Part shown: positions 63,924 to 64,000 of the stretch, piece by piece
How the letters are laid out: each line of letters starts with the position of its first letter
Numbering within the stretch: the first letter of the stretch is position 1
NCBI GenBank assembly: GCA_026545765.1
Contig: CM048842.1
Coordinates: forward strand, 32,661,167 to 32,725,166
DNA length: 64,000 nucleotides
Reading direction: 5' to 3'
Source: Plantago major
Lineage: Eukaryota > Streptophyta > Magnoliopsida > Lamiales > Plantaginaceae
Notes under the pieces: generated by a model
The model's input: only the letters and a program-made list of their open reading frames with translations
The model's database searches: none
Told to the model about the DNA's origin: nothing
Translations under genes and position numbers: made by a program

Positions 63924-63961
<38 letters not shown>
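63924..63961. repeat. Poly(T) tract of about 38 bases
   Basis: An uninterrupted T-run. On the minus strand it is a poly(A) that could mark the 3' end of a retroposon inserted in antisense and continuing beyond the window, or plain slippage. Confidence 0.9.
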
Positions 63962-63965
<4 letters not shown>

Positions 63966-64000
63966 CAAGAGTAGTGATTAAAACACGAGGTAAGATCATA

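Overview
This window looks like a transposon-dense, probably pericentromeric or intergenic stretch of a flowering-plant (eudicot) nuclear chromosome. The evidence is direct: plant Ty1/copia (Sirevirus-like) and Ty3/gypsy (Athila-like) LTR retrotransposons, CACTA (En/Spm) transposons with CACTACAAGAAAA ends, LINE 3' ends with poly(A), hAT, Mutator and Stowaway elements, and fragments of an M-type MADS-box gene. I see no convincing intact host gene. Nearly every coding segment is frameshifted or carries stops. A possible host 5' exon lies at the extreme right edge (about 63,848).

Layout. 1-3,350: LINE-like tail and an ORF-poor antisense LTR-element remnant. 3,523-5,183: small LTR element encoding only Gag. 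5,336-6,945: hAT/SINE-like remains split by a hAT MITE (5,472-6,075). 7,262-11,128: decayed minus-strand copia pol split by a second hAT MITE (7,986-8,673). 11,129-15,091: Sirevirus gag scrap, three LINE fragments, Stowaway MITEs and an inverted pair of MADS-box fragments. 15,137-23,088: hAT element (8-bp target duplication ATAAATGA) holding a complete-ended CACTA transposon (15,180-22,595) with TNP2- and TNPA-type genes. 23,327-24,538: Mutator-like element with 9-bp duplication. 25,885-26,671: two long TA tracts. 28,181-50,284: antisense Athila element, itself split by a 15.9-kb Sirevirus-like copia element (31,022-46,961; LTRs of 1,601 and 1,596 bp; duplication GGTAG). 50,285-51,542: 3' region of a second antisense Athila copy sharing the same LTR. 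51,543-54,708: sense Athila element. 54,709 onward: left end of a second CACTA element, interrupted by a pol-less Athila derivative (56,194-61,561), which in turn carries a third hAT MITE (59,501-60,136). 61,562-63,060: continuation of the interrupted CACTA locus with a TGTCTA-rich repeat field. 63,337-63,625: Stowaway MITE.

The most notable object is the 15.9-kb Sirevirus-like element. Downstream of pol it carries about 6.7 kb containing a large accessory gene, with a TATA-like box of its own. The gene appears to contain five short introns (76-86 bp) separating four phase-0 exons of 108, 111, 150 and 120 bp that look like tandem exon duplicates. A multi-intron gene inside an element that must replicate through unspliced RNA implies regulated splicing or an independent transcript. 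Other patterns worth testing are GC-rich perfect palindromes reiterated in the AT-rich LTRs of three Athila copies, three hAT MITEs each filled with a different reiterated short motif, and a shared leader intron in the two CACTA elements.
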